Below, in pieces: positions 34,058 to 42,980 of a stretch of DNA of 64,000 bases; the first letter of the stretch is position 1; every line of letters starts with the position of its first letter. The translations under genes were made by a program, and so were the position numbers. Where the stretch lies: positions 62,001 through 126,000 of the forward strand of contig JAOTYL010000008.1 in assembly GCA_029861865.1 (NCBI GenBank), written 5' to 3'. The DNA is from Myxococcales bacterium (GTDB lineage Bacteria > Myxococcota_A > Polyangia > Polyangiales > Houyiibacteriaceae). Under the pieces are notes generated by a model, which was not told where the DNA came from, did not search any database, and saw nothing but the letters and a program-made list of their open reading frames with translations.

Positions 34058-34197
34058 GTCGAAATCGACAACACGTCTTCGACCATCGAGCTGGCCGCGA
34101 AAAAGGCCGCGTCGTCGAGCGCTTGGAGTTGACTGAACTTCTGGTTGCAGGGGGCAGAAAGAAACATGCGTTCGAGCCACCTGTGGTGCTCAGACAT
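34054..34197 (-). pseudogene. Remnant of a hotdog (PaaI-like) thioesterase
   Basis: An open frame of 47 codons. It starts MSEHHRWLERMFLSAPCNQ, like the N-terminus of many PaaI-family thioesterases, then jumps to ALDDAAFFAASSMVEDV, the active-helix segment that normally lies ~40 residues later, and stops soon after. The acceptor helix and most of the sheet are missing. It looks like an internally deleted, truncated gene, and its stop codon lies within the -35 box of the Rieske promoter. Confidence 0.5.
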
Positions 34198-34242
34198 GGT
34201 GCCGAGGGTAGCACGTGCTAGCGTCGGCGCTCGGAGGTAAGC

Positions 34243-34704
34243 ATGGCAACGATCGGTGTAGGCACGACCGCCCCTGATTTCACCAAGACGACGCAAAACG
34301 GCGACAGCATCACGTTGTCCCAGTTTCGAGGCGACAAAGCCGTCGTGCTCTACTTCTATCCCAAAGACGAGACGCCCGGTTGTACAGCGGAAGCTTGCTC
34401 GTTCCGGGACAACTTCGAAGACTTCGTCGAAGCTGGCGCAATGGTCATCGGAGTGAGCCAAGACAGCGAAAAGAGCCACAAGAGCTTCGCCGAGCACCAC
34501 CGCCTGCCATTCCTGCTGGTAAGCGACGGCGACAAAGCCCTGCAGAAGGCTTATGGCGTGCCGAAAACGATGGGGTTGCTTCCCGGTCGGGTGACGTTCG
34601 TAATCGACCGCAAGGGGGCCGTACAGCACGTGTTCAACTCACAGCTCAATGCAAAGAAGCACGTGCGCGAAGCCCTCGACGTCGTCAAGCGACTGAGCGC
34701 CTGA
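34243..34704 (+). CDS. bcp: Thioredoxin-dependent peroxiredoxin, Bcp/PrxQ
   Basis: 153 residues. The peroxidatic Cys is in DETPGCTAEACSFRD, with the resolving Cys five positions on (Cx4C), the intramolecular arrangement of PrxQ. FYPKDETPGCT is the family signature. Reduces organic peroxides and H2O2 using thioredoxin. GGAGG precedes the ATG. It is divergent from the Rieske operon and overlaps the protease gene by 20 bases at the 3' end. Confidence 0.94.
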   Translation: MATIGVGTTAPDFTKTTQNGDSITLSQFRGDKAVVLYFYPKDETPGCTAEACSFRDNFEDFVEAGAMVIGVSQDSEKSHKSFAEHHRLPFLLVSDGDKALQKAYGVPKTMGLLPGRVTFVIDRKGAVQHVFNSQLNAKKHVREALDVVKRLSA

Positions 34705-35806
34705 CCCGACGCAGCAATACGAGCAAGAACGCTGCTACCCAAATGGCACCGAAGCCGCCCGACGTCTGGGAGACTTGGCAACCCGAACGGGCAGCGACTG
34801 GTTTCCCGATAGGAATGTCGTCCGGCACAGGAGGCTCCATTCCGCAGGGCTCACCATCGCACGAAGTTTCCCCGCAGAGGTTGTCACCACCCCAACCTTC
34901 TTCGCACAGTTGAGAGACGATCGGGGCGAAGTATTGGATCAGCTCGCCTGCCTCGACATCGTCGAAGGTTTCCACACGATTGCACTGTTCTTCGGGCGAA
35001 AGCACGTAGTCGGGAGCCAGACCGCGCACGAGAATCCCAGCGAGCTCATTGTTGGAGTCGAACGTGGCGCTCCCGGAGTGGCCGGCAAAAGCGTCGGGAT
35101 TCGCCACGAAGTAGTCGAGGGTAGCGGTTCGGGGGTCGGCAACCGTTCCCCCTGAATCGATTTTTGCTGGGAGTCCGCTACCAAACCCGATCATCGTGAG
35201 CGGCTCCTGATCCACCAAGGCAGTCGTAGCGGGACGGATGGGCGCGGGCTGATGATCTCCGGTGACCGGCCGGTCGAGTTGAATCACGGCAAAGTCGGGC
35301 GTCGGCGATTCGCCGAATGTCTCGTCCCGGAGCACGATCTGATTGCAGCCGTAGACGTCTTCGTCGTCAATCCTCGCAAGCTGCGAAGGACCCTCGAGGT
35401 AATAGTCGAAAACATAGCTCTTGCTCTCACAATCGGTCTGAGTTCGAGCACAGTGACCCGCCGTCAAAACGAGGTCATCGTGGATCAACACTCCCGAGCA
35501 GACTGCGGCGGTAGGCTGATTGGTGAAGCGCTCGCCGTCGCAGAGGCTCTTCGATTGCTTCAACGATTGCGAAAAGATGGTGTACGTGCCGTCAGAATCC
35601 CGTTCGAGTTGGTCGCTGTCGATCAGGGCTACGATCGCCTGGCGTGTAATCTGACGGAGCTCGTCACTCGGGTGGTTATAAACCTCGAGGCGGTCGTCCG
35701 TGCCATAGACGACGGGCGCTGCGAGCTCCCCGACGAACGCTTGTTCATCAGCCCCACAAGAAACCCCGAACACACAAAGCAAGACCAAGCCCCAGCGCGC
35801 GCGCAT
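34685..35806 (-). CDS. Secreted trypsin-like protease, MYXO-CTERM-like tail
   Basis: 373 residues from ATG 35806. An N-terminal signal (RWGLVLLCVFGVSC) is followed by an S1 domain: His in LTAGHCA, Asp in DFAVIQLDRP, Ser in AGHSGSATFD (HSGS rather than GDSGGP). The C-terminus has Cys-x-hydrophobic-RRVRRS, matching the MYXO-CTERM plan for sorting to the surface. The atypical active-site loop suggests altered or lost specificity. Its neighbour is pyruvate kinase, with a second such protease beyond it. Confidence 0.8.
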   Translation of the reverse strand: MRARWGLVLLCVFGVSCGADEQAFVGELAAPVVYGTDDRLEVYNHPSDELRQITRQAIVALIDSDQLERDSDGTYTIFSQSLKQSKSLCDGERFTNQPTAAVCSGVLIHDDLVLTAGHCARTQTDCESKSYVFDYYLEGPSQLARIDDEDVYGCNQIVLRDETFGESPTPDFAVIQLDRPVTGDHQPAPIRPATTALVDQEPLTMIGFGSGLPAKIDSGGTVADPRTATLDYFVANPDAFAGHSGSATFDSNNELAGILVRGLAPDYVLSPEEQCNRVETFDDVEAGELIQYFAPIVSQLCEEGWGGDNLCGETSCDGEPCGMEPPVPDDIPIGKPVAARSGCQVSQTSGGFGAIWVAAFLLVLLRRVRRSVA

Positions 35807-35840
35807 ATCGTTAAAAGGTAGGGCCAAAATGGGCCCGATG

Positions 35841-37274
35841 CTACTCGGAGACTCGAACTTGGATGCTAGTCACCAAATCCCCGGCTGCAGTCGCAACATC
35901 GGATACCACGACCACGGGCTGGCCGGCCTCGATGACATTCCGCTCGCGCAGCTTGGCCATGGCATTGACGATCGTCTTTTCGGGGTCTTTCGAGAGGTTC
36001 ATCCGAAAAGGGACGACCGAACGAATGAGCCAAAGCTTTCGACGGGTCGTGCTCATGTTCGTGAACGCGTAGATGACCGCCCGCTTGGGTCGATAGCTTG
36101 CGACGAGCTGACCGAACTGTCCGCGCCGGGTCATCACGACGATAGCGCGCGCGCCGAGCGAGTCTGCGAGCCTACAAGCGCCCTGCGCGATGTGACCGCG
36201 TTGCGTCGTAGGTGGCGGACGCTCGAGATAGAAATCGAGCCCAGGCCCTTCCTCGATGCGTCGCGCGATCTTATCGAGGACTTCGACGCACCGAACTGGG
36301 TACTGTCCCGCTGCTGTTTCGCCGCTGAGCATGATCGCATCGGCTTGTTCATAGACCGCATTCGCCACGTCGGTGACCTCGGCTCGAGTCGGGAGCGGGT
36401 TCTCGATCATCGATTCGAGAAGGTGAGTGGCCACGATGATTGGCTTTCCGGCGATCGCGCAAAGCCTCACCATCTCTCGTTGCAAGACCGGTAGCTCCTC
36501 GAAGTCAACCTCGACGCCTAGATCGCCGCGCGCCACCATGATGCCATCGGCCTTCTCGAGGATCGCGTCGAAGTTGTCTATGCCCTCCTGATTCTCGATC
36601 TTGGCGATCAGTCGCTGGTGACCACCCGCTTCGTCCACGATCTGCCGAACTTCCAAGACATCTTGGACGCCTCGGACGAACGAGAGAGCGATGAAGTCCA
36701 CGTCCTGCTCGATCGCGAAGGCGATGTCCTCACGGTCCTTCTTCGTGATCGAAGGCAGATTGACCCGAACACCGGGAAGGTTGACGTGCTTTCGCGAGCC
36801 GAGCGTACCGCCGTCGAGGACCCGGCATTTGAGGCGGTGCTCCAAGACTTCCAGCACCTCGAGATTGATGAGGCCGTTATCGACGGTGACTCGCTCGCCT
36901 GCCTGAAGGTCCTTGACGAGGTCTTGATAGTTGACGTGAACGCTCCGCTCCTCGGCGTCGTCGGCGAGAACGGTGAAGTAGAAAACATCGCCTGCGGCGA
37001 GATCGAGGCTCTTGGCAAGCTCTCCAGTACGAATCTCGGGACCCTGAAGGTCCATCAAGATGGAGATCGGATGGGGTAGCTTCTTGTTGAGGCTCTTGAG
37101 ATTGCGAATCACCTGCAAGTGCGACGCGTGGTCGCCATGCGACATGTTCAATCGAGCCACATTCATCCCAGCCCCCGCGAGCGCCGAGAGCGCATCCCAC
37201 GATTGCGTGGCGGGCCCGACTGTGCATACGATTTTGGTCAGTCGTGCCTGCGGTCGCTCGGGAGAGGGCTCCAT
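35841..37274 (-). CDS. pyk: Pyruvate kinase
   Basis: 477 residues. Converts phosphoenolpyruvate and ADP to pyruvate and ATP. Landmarks are [39 protein letters not shown], the signature [26 protein letters not shown] and [12 protein letters not shown]. The length and C-terminal regulatory domain (~350-477) are normal. It lies between two secreted protease genes and is probably transcribed on its own. Confidence 0.96.
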   Translation of the reverse strand: MEPSPERPQARLTKIVCTVGPATQSWDALSALAGAGMNVARLNMSHGDHASHLQVIRNLKSLNKKLPHPISILMDLQGPEIRTGELAKSLDLAAGDVFYFTVLADDAEERSVHVNYQDLVKDLQAGERVTVDNGLINLEVLEVLEHRLKCRVLDGGTLGSRKHVNLPGVRVNLPSITKKDREDIAFAIEQDVDFIALSFVRGVQDVLEVRQIVDEAGGHQRLIAKIENQEGIDNFDAILEKADGIMVARGDLGVEVDFEELPVLQREMVRLCAIAGKPIIVATHLLESMIENPLPTRAEVTDVANAVYEQADAIMLSGETAAGQYPVRCVEVLDKIARRIEEGPGLDFYLERPPPTTQRGHIAQGACRLADSLGARAIVVMTRRGQFGQLVASYRPKRAVIYAFTNMSTTRRKLWLIRSVVPFRMNLSKDPEKTIVNAMAKLRERNVIEAGQPVVVVSDVATAAGDLVTSIQVRVSE

Positions 37275-37296
37275 CGTTGCGCGAAGCCTACCCCGG

Positions 37297-38373
37297 TCAT
37301 CCTACGGGCGCCCCCGCAAAGCGACGTTGGATCCAGATCAGCCCGGCGAACAGAAGGAAGGCCGGTAGTGCGCCGCCGGCTTTGGATTGGGACGCGTCGC
37401 AGGAACGGATTCCAGAGAGCTCGGCCCTTGCTGGAACGGTATACGTCTCGGCGCCCGGCGGTCGAAACGCGATCGGTTCGGTGTCGGGAAGGAGGCGCGG
37501 CGCTAAACGATCGCCTGCTGTTTGCGAAATCCATGGAAGATACGCGGAAAGCAAAGTGTAGACACCACCGTCGCCGCAATCGCGGCTCACGTCGGAGCGG
37601 CCTCTCGATACCAGTCCCAACAGGAAATCGCCGTACTCGGTGGGCATGTAGAAGGGGCCCCCGGAATCGCCATAACACGAGTCGCCCATCTGATCGGGGC
37701 GCCGAGTGAGAAGCTCTTGTGGGCCCAAGACATCGATGATGGCGTCGGAGATGTGGAGCTCGCCCGACAAGTCTTCCTCTACATCGTAGGTACCGTAGCC
37801 TGCAACGAAGCCTAGATCGCCGTGTCGAACGAGCTTGTCCATCTCGGTTTGTGAAAGCATTGGGGCGTTGGGGATCTTGTCGAAGGGCGTCGATAAGAAG
37901 AGCAGTGCGATATCGTTTGGCGAACCGATCCCTCCTTTTCCGGCGCCAGCACGGCTTCGTCCCATGATGAAGTCGTGGTTGTACTCCTCGTGCACCCTTA
38001 TCTCCGAGACGGCACGAACCATGGTGCCGTCGACGGAAAAGCTCGACAGATGACCTGCAATGACTCGGAGCGAGCTAGGCGCAGCGGGATGGACGACGCC
38101 CGGCTCGGGCTCGGTCACCGTGCAGTGCGCTGCCGTGGCGACGAGAAGCGGTGAAATCAGGGCGCCCGAGCAAAAGCCGGATGTCGCGCCGGTGTGTCGG
38201 ATCTCGACGGTGGCGAAAATCTGTTCAGTTGTGGCTGCCCATCCTCCAACGATCGCGGCGCTCGTCGAGCCCACTTCGGCCTCGAGCTCAACGCCGGAGC
38301 CAGGGTCGCCGCACGCGGTCAAAGCCCAAAAAAGGGGCGGAAACAGGACCTTGTGTGCCTTTGGGAGAAACAT
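37297..38373 (-). CDS. Trypsin-like protease lipoprotein with sorting tail
   Basis: 358 residues. The signal peptide ends WALTAC, a lipobox. The S1 domain starts at AAIVGGWAA, the activation-type IVGG, with His in VATAAHC, Asp in [10 protein letters not shown] and Ser in [11 protein letters not shown], so all three catalytic residues are present. The C-terminus has a Cys, a hydrophobic stretch ([14 protein letters not shown]) and QRRF, a MYXO-CTERM-like tail. Two export signals on one protein are unusual. Likely predatory or wall-active protease. Confidence 0.82.
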   Translation of the reverse strand: MFLPKAHKVLFPPLFWALTACGDPGSGVELEAEVGSTSAAIVGGWAATTEQIFATVEIRHTGATSGFCSGALISPLLVATAAHCTVTEPEPGVVHPAAPSSLRVIAGHLSSFSVDGTMVRAVSEIRVHEEYNHDFIMGRSRAGAGKGGIGSPNDIALLFLSTPFDKIPNAPMLSQTEMDKLVRHGDLGFVAGYGTYDVEEDLSGELHISDAIIDVLGPQELLTRRPDQMGDSCYGDSGGPFYMPTEYGDFLLGLVSRGRSDVSRDCGDGGVYTLLSAYLPWISQTAGDRLAPRLLPDTEPIAFRPPGAETYTVPARAELSGIRSCDASQSKAGGALPAFLLFAGLIWIQRRFAGAPVG

Positions 38374-38533
38374 GGGACAAGGTAGGTGGATGTATCATGG
38401 TCGCTCAGGGGTTACTAGAGCGGAGCTTTGTTCGCGCGCCCACAAATGACCTTTCGGTGAGGTGGCGAACCTTTGCGGTGCGGAAAACTTGGTTCGTGAG
38501 ACGGGCGGGCCGAGAGTCGTGCGGGGGGATGAC

Positions 38534-39139
38534 ATGAACCGTCGCGCACGCCGCAAAGAAGAAACACTACGCCGCATCGAAGAGGCCGGTTGGCGCCTGT
38601 TCACCGTCCAAGGGTACGAGGCCACCTCGACGCGCGAGATCGCCGACGCCGCGGACATCGCCGCCGGAACGCTCTTCAACTATTTCCCTGAAAAGCGCGG
38701 CCTTCTCATTCACTTGATGCAACGGCAGATCGACCGGGAAGCGAATGTTGCGTTCGAAACGATGAAAGCATCGTCGCTCGAGGAGCAACTCACTTATGTG
38801 TTCGCCGCGTTGACCGGATGCTACGCACGCGAGCGCCGCTTGAGCCGAGTGTTCATCAAGGAGCTCTTGTTTACGGACGGAAGCCAGCGCGCAGATACGA
38901 CGGCATGGACTTTCGAGCTCGTCAGTCGGGTCGCGGGCCTCATTCGACGGGCGAAGCGCAGGGGTGAGCTCGATTCGTCTGTCGATGCAATGGACGCTGC
39001 ACAGCAGGTCTTTAGTATGCATTACTTCGGAATGGTCACGTGGCTCGGTGGCACGATTCCGTCACGAACCGCACAGGAGAAGCAATTTCAGACGGCGCTA
39101 CGCTTGCTGTTCCGCGGCATCCGACGAACCGCGGCTTAG
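38534..39139 (+). CDS. TetR-family regulator
   Basis: 201 residues. The helix-turn-helix is TSTREIADAADIAAGTLFNY (~30-50), followed by a helical ligand-binding domain without recognisable specificity. GGGGGGATGAC precedes the ATG. The upstream region has no copy of the palindrome found at the Rieske genes, though a TetR protein is the expected reader of that motif. The 3' end overlaps the convergent hydrolase gene by 42 bases, so it may control that gene instead. Confidence 0.88.
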   Translation: MNRRARRKEETLRRIEEAGWRLFTVQGYEATSTREIADAADIAAGTLFNYFPEKRGLLIHLMQRQIDREANVAFETMKASSLEEQLTYVFAALTGCYARERRLSRVFIKELLFTDGSQRADTTAWTFELVSRVAGLIRRAKRRGELDSSVDAMDAAQQVFSMHYFGMVTWLGGTIPSRTAQEKQFQTALRLLFRGIRRTAA

Positions 39140-40033
39140 ACGGTTGTTGACGTCGCGAACGGCGGCGGCGATCTCGTCTGGCACCTCCTCTTGAAGGAAG
39201 TGGCCGGCCTGTGTCTCCGTGACGGGGGGATCGCCGAGAAGAGCCTTGGTGCGCTTGAGCGCGCGCGCCAACACCGGGTCACGTCGGCCCCAGACCATCG
39301 CCTTGGGACCGTTGAAGCTTCGGACGAGCTCGGCGCACTCTTCGAGCGCCGGTATCGACGGATGACCCGGCCGGTCGACTGCCATCCGCGCGGTCGCAAG
39401 GGGTGCAACGCGATCGCGAAAATGGCGGAGCGGATAGCGATACGCACGAGCGACGTTACCGCGGATGGTGGACTTGTCGCCCTGAGCGAGATGCAGGGCC
39501 GCCTGAGGGAGCGGCAACACGCGAAACACAAAGTCACTTATCAAGGGCAGCTGCGAGAATCGATGAAACGCCGTCGGCTTGAAACCGGGCGGCGGTGCAT
39601 CGAGAACCGTGTTCAACACGACCATCCCCCCCAGTCGCTCTGGACGCGCGACGAAGGGATGTGTTCCGATGGCTCCACCCCAGTCCTGAACCACGAGGAT
39701 CACTTCGCGAAGATCGAGCTGGTCGATCAGCGACCCGAGCCACCGACTGTGATTTCGAACGGTATGCGCGGAGAACTGTCTCGGCTTATCGCTGAAGCCG
39801 AAGCCGATCAGGTCTGGCATGATCACCCGAAGCCCTTGCCCTTGAAGGCTCAAGGCGACCTTGCGATAGAGGTACCCCCAAGTGGGATTCCCGTGCACCA
39901 TGAGCACCGGCCGACCCCGGCCCGTCTCCATCACGTGCATGTGAAGCCCGTCGCCTACAGCAACGCGATACCGGGTAAAGGGAACCTCAGATGAAATCCA
40001 TGGGGGAAGCTCGGGTGCTGGCAGTCGCTCCAC
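39098..40033 (-). CDS. Alpha/beta hydrolase, haloalkane dehalogenase-like
   Basis: 311 residues. HGNPTWGYLYR holds the Asn and Trp halide contacts; the nucleophile Asp is in VVQDWGGAIG, and the catalytic His in AGHFLQEE. This QDWGG-HGNPTW combination is that of haloalkane dehalogenases, which cleave carbon-halogen bonds hydrolytically, but epoxide hydrolases and related enzymes share it. The start is a GTG at 40033 with no clear ribosome site. It follows the TRAP-like fragment on the same strand. Confidence 0.83.
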   Translation of the reverse strand: MERLPAPELPPWISSEVPFTRYRVAVGDGLHMHVMETGRGRPVLMVHGNPTWGYLYRKVALSLQGQGLRVIMPDLIGFGFSDKPRQFSAHTVRNHSRWLGSLIDQLDLREVILVVQDWGGAIGTHPFVARPERLGGMVVLNTVLDAPPPGFKPTAFHRFSQLPLISDFVFRVLPLPQAALHLAQGDKSTIRGNVARAYRYPLRHFRDRVAPLATARMAVDRPGHPSIPALEECAELVRSFNGPKAMVWGRRDPVLARALKRTKALLGDPPVTETQAGHFLQEEVPDEIAAAVRDVNNRLSRGSSDAAEQQA

Positions 40034-40066
40034 GCGAGAGATGGTACGTCAGCGGGGCAAGGGCGT

Positions 40067-40381
40067 CTACGGCTCTTCCACGATCGCCTGGACCCGGTCG
40101 AGAAGCTGCTTCGAGTAGAGCCGGCCCACGAGCGAGTCGCGTGACCGACGCGCCGTGGCTTCCCACGCGCCTCGGAACGGTGTCATGTCGACGACCTCGA
40201 GCCGCTTCGCCAAAGCGCGGCTGGCGTCGTCATCGAGCTTGCGTCCGATCCGCATGAACTTGGCCTCGGTATCGTTCGCTGTGTCACGAATGTACCGTTG
40301 GGCGGCTTCAGGAAGGACATCGAGGCGGTCCTTCTTGATGATGAATGCACCGACCACGACCCCACTGGCAGGACTGCTCAT
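40067..40381 (-). pseudogene. TRAP solute-binding protein (DctP-like), C-terminal fragment
   Basis: A 104-residue frame that matches only the C-terminal third of TRAP-T periplasmic binding proteins: GAFIIKKDRLDVLPEAAQRYI, a helical region, and SLVGRLYSKQLLDRVQAI. There is no signal peptide and the ligand-binding N-terminal lobe is missing; upstream is the unrelated TVP38-like gene, ending six bases before the ATG. No TRAP membrane genes lie nearby. A remnant is likeliest; a small stand-alone protein cannot be excluded. Confidence 0.6.
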
Positions 40382-40386
40382 CGTCT

Positions 40387-41085
40387 TTAGGGACCCGTGC
40401 CACTGGAAACATCGACTGCTCTCGACCTCCACTTGCGAACGATGAGTATACCGATAGCAGCGATTACGACGGCAGTCACCACGAGCAATGGGCCGATCTG
40501 GTCCCACGGCCAACCCGAAACTGGGTGCGCTTCGAGCCATACGCTCACACGGATACCAAGCAGAGTCGTCAACAACGTGAATGGCGCCACTCCGAGAATC
40601 GTGCCGAGGATGAAGGGCCCGATCTGCACGCGCGAGACCCCGAGCGCGTACTGCACCGTGGGGGTTGTATAGAACACGAGGCGCAACAAGAGCACGGTCA
40701 TGAACCCGCGCGAATACAGCCGATCGTCAAACCGACGGACGCGGCCGGGAAGCCGCTTTTGCACCCAGTCCCTCGCGATGAAGCGGGCGACCGCGAAAGA
40801 GAAAACACCAGTGCCTACGGTGCCGACCCAGTTCAAGACAAAGGCGTCGGTCGGGCTCCAGATCAAAGGAGCACTGAGCAAGAAGAACAGCCCGTTGACT
40901 CCGAAAGGTTGCAGGCACGAATAGGCCACCACGAACAATAAGCCCCCCCAAGCGCCGGCGTTGCGGATCCAAGCTCGCATCGCCTCGGGGTCGACCTCTT
41001 CGTAGCCTTCGGTTGCATAGAACCAAGCAATCAGGCTGACGACGACTGCAACCAGAGCGATCTTAAGTAGGCTTCCCCGATCCAC
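40387..41085 (-). CDS. TVP38/TMEM64 (VTT-domain) membrane protein
   Basis: 232 residues with about six hydrophobic segments. The VTT (DedA-superfamily) core includes FFLLSAPLIWSPTDAFVLNW, GTVGTGVFSFAVARFIARDW and the downstream FYTTPTVQYALGVSRV-type loop. These proteins are thought to scramble lipids. The start is GTG 41085. It is the first gene of a minus-strand run with the TRAP fragment and the hydrolase. Confidence 0.82.
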   Translation of the reverse strand: MDRGSLLKIALVAVVVSLIAWFYATEGYEEVDPEAMRAWIRNAGAWGGLLFVVAYSCLQPFGVNGLFFLLSAPLIWSPTDAFVLNWVGTVGTGVFSFAVARFIARDWVQKRLPGRVRRFDDRLYSRGFMTVLLLRLVFYTTPTVQYALGVSRVQIGPFILGTILGVAPFTLLTTLLGIRVSVWLEAHPVSGWPWDQIGPLLVVTAVVIAAIGILIVRKWRSRAVDVSSGTGP

Positions 41086-41203
41086 GCTGGGTGATGCTAA
41101 CCCCTAACCCAGAGCCACCGCCATCGGCTTCGAGGCTCGCCATCGCAGGGATCTCCTTAGAAAATAGGGCTAGCACGCTCGAGTCGTTATAGTTCGCGGG
41201 GGG

Positions 41204-42976
41204 ATGAACATCGCGAAATCACTTCAGAGGCAGTGGCCTTTGATGGCTTGCATTGGGCTCGTGGCGGTGGCCTATGCGAGGGCGCCCTTCGGCGGGTTCG
41301 TATGGGACGACGTTCACTTGATCCTTCGTGATCCGAGACTGCAATCCTGGTCGAGCTTCGCAGACGTCGTGAGCTCGTCCTTTTGGTCGGGGTCTTCTCT
41401 GACCATCAACGAGTTCTATGCGGCGGTATATCGCCCAGTGGTCAGCGCCGCTTACTTGGTTGAAACGCAGTTCTTTGGTGCGAACCCCGTCGGGTTTCAC
41501 GTCGTAAACATCGCCTTGCACGCCGTGTGCACGGTTCTTTGCATTCGATGGCTCGCACAGCGCATCCCTTCTGCAGCTCCACTCGGCATCTTTTTCGGCG
41601 GCATGCTGTTTGCCGTACACCCGAGTCGTGTGGAAACCGTTGGGTGGATTTCCGGCTGTGTCGACCTGTGGATGGTCTTCTGGATTCTGCTTGGCCTTCG
41701 AGCTTGGGAGAGCCGACGCAGCGTGCTGGCCGGTGCGCTGTTCGCGCTGGCGCTGTTGTCGAAGGAGGTCGCGGTGGTAGTGCCGCTCCTGCTGCTCACC
41801 GATCACTTCCTCCTTGGACGGAGTACGCGCATCTGGAAGCCATGGTCGATCGCGACCGTGATCATTACGGCGGCCTTTGCTTTCCGTGTCTGGCAGGTTC
41901 CCCTCATGGCCGCCGGCAGGCCGGGATGGGCCGAGATGCCGGAGCGCGTGCTTTCGACGCTTGGCTTTTTCGTACAGCGCGCGGCATTTCCATGGCCGCA
42001 GACCGTTCATCCAGCGGCTCGGGCTTACGACGAGGTTGGCAACGAGATCTTCGCACCATGGGCTATTGCGCTCGGCATGCTGGCGGTGTTGTCTGTTGTA
42101 GCTTTGGCGTTCTTGGTGTGGCGGGGCAGGGAAAGGCACCGGGCTTGGCTGGCCGACTCGCTCTGGTTCTTCGTACCGCTTCTTCCGACGCTCAATTTTC
42201 TCGATATCGATGCCGTCGCACGAGCGTCCGACCGGTTTCTCTACTGGCCACTGATGGGCGTCTGCGCGCTCACGGCGCGCGCGGTCACTCGGGGCATCGG
42301 GCTCAACGCATCGATGCGCAAAGCGATGGCAGGGCTCGCCATCGGAGCATCGGTGATTTTCGTCCTAGCAACCGCAATTCACGTCAGTCACTTCAGAACC
42401 GATTACACGCTTTGGGCTCACGAGTACGAGGTGGACCAAAGCAACACCGAGGCACTCTGGGCGCTGGCAGGAATCGCAAAATACGAAGGGCTCACGGAGA
42501 GCGCCCATCAACTGTGCACCGAAGGGTTCCAGGCTGCCGAACGCAAGCGGTATCAATGGACCGCAATTCGATTCGCGCTCTGCCAGTTGGAAACGTCGCT
42601 CGAACTTGCGACTCCAGACGATCCCGAAACCATCGCATACGTGCGTGCCGTCTATGATGAGCTGATGGACAAGTCGCTGCTGTCAGCGGACCGTGGTTCG
42701 TTGAAGTTCGACATCCACATTACGAGCGAGACCATCCAAACCCGACTGATGGCCGACCCCCACGGCGTGGCGCTCCCAAGGGCGCGTGCTCATCTAGCGT
42801 CGGGCAACACCGGTCAAGCGATCGTTCAGCTCGAGCAAATCACGAAGTCTTATCCAGCGGCAAAGGAGGGTTGGCACATGCTGATCGCGGCGTACCGAGC
42901 CACAGGCGAAGACCGCCGAGCCGCTCTGGTCGCGGACCAGGCCCGCCGTCTCTTTGGGGAGGAGTTAGGCGAGTAG
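41204..42976 (+). CDS. TMTC/PMT-like polytopic membrane protein, copy 1
   Basis: 590 residues. About 10-12 membrane helices occupy the first ~390 residues. FVWDDVHLILRDPRL carries the luminal DD pair, and HPSRVETVGWISG the second conserved loop, as in TMTC-type mannosyltransferases. The C-terminal ~170 residues are helical and TPR-like. Probably transfers sugar from a polyprenyl-phosphate donor to surface protein or polysaccharide. A paralogue follows four bases later. Confidence 0.78.
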   Translation: MNIAKSLQRQWPLMACIGLVAVAYARAPFGGFVWDDVHLILRDPRLQSWSSFADVVSSSFWSGSSLTINEFYAAVYRPVVSAAYLVETQFFGANPVGFHVVNIALHAVCTVLCIRWLAQRIPSAAPLGIFFGGMLFAVHPSRVETVGWISGCVDLWMVFWILLGLRAWESRRSVLAGALFALALLSKEVAVVVPLLLLTDHFLLGRSTRIWKPWSIATVIITAAFAFRVWQVPLMAAGRPGWAEMPERVLSTLGFFVQRAAFPWPQTVHPAARAYDEVGNEIFAPWAIALGMLAVLSVVALAFLVWRGRERHRAWLADSLWFFVPLLPTLNFLDIDAVARASDRFLYWPLMGVCALTARAVTRGIGLNASMRKAMAGLAIGASVIFVLATAIHVSHFRTDYTLWAHEYEVDQSNTEALWALAGIAKYEGLTESAHQLCTEGFQAAERKRYQWTAIRFALCQLETSLELATPDDPETIAYVRAVYDELMDKSLLSADRGSLKFDIHITSETIQTRLMADPHGVALPRARAHLASGNTGQAIVQLEQITKSYPAAKEGWHMLIAAYRATGEDRRAALVADQARRLFGEELGE

Positions 42977-42980
42977 ACCC

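Noticed and set aside
33064-34221. Long open frame on the + strand opposite the Rieske gene
   Set aside because: Shadow of the oxygenase, which has intact Rieske and iron motifs on the minus strand.
38462-38534. KstR-like palindrome before the TetR gene
   Set aside because: AACTTGGTT near 38488 has a 3-base instead of 2-base spacer and poor flanks, so it does not match TNNAACNNGTTNNA.
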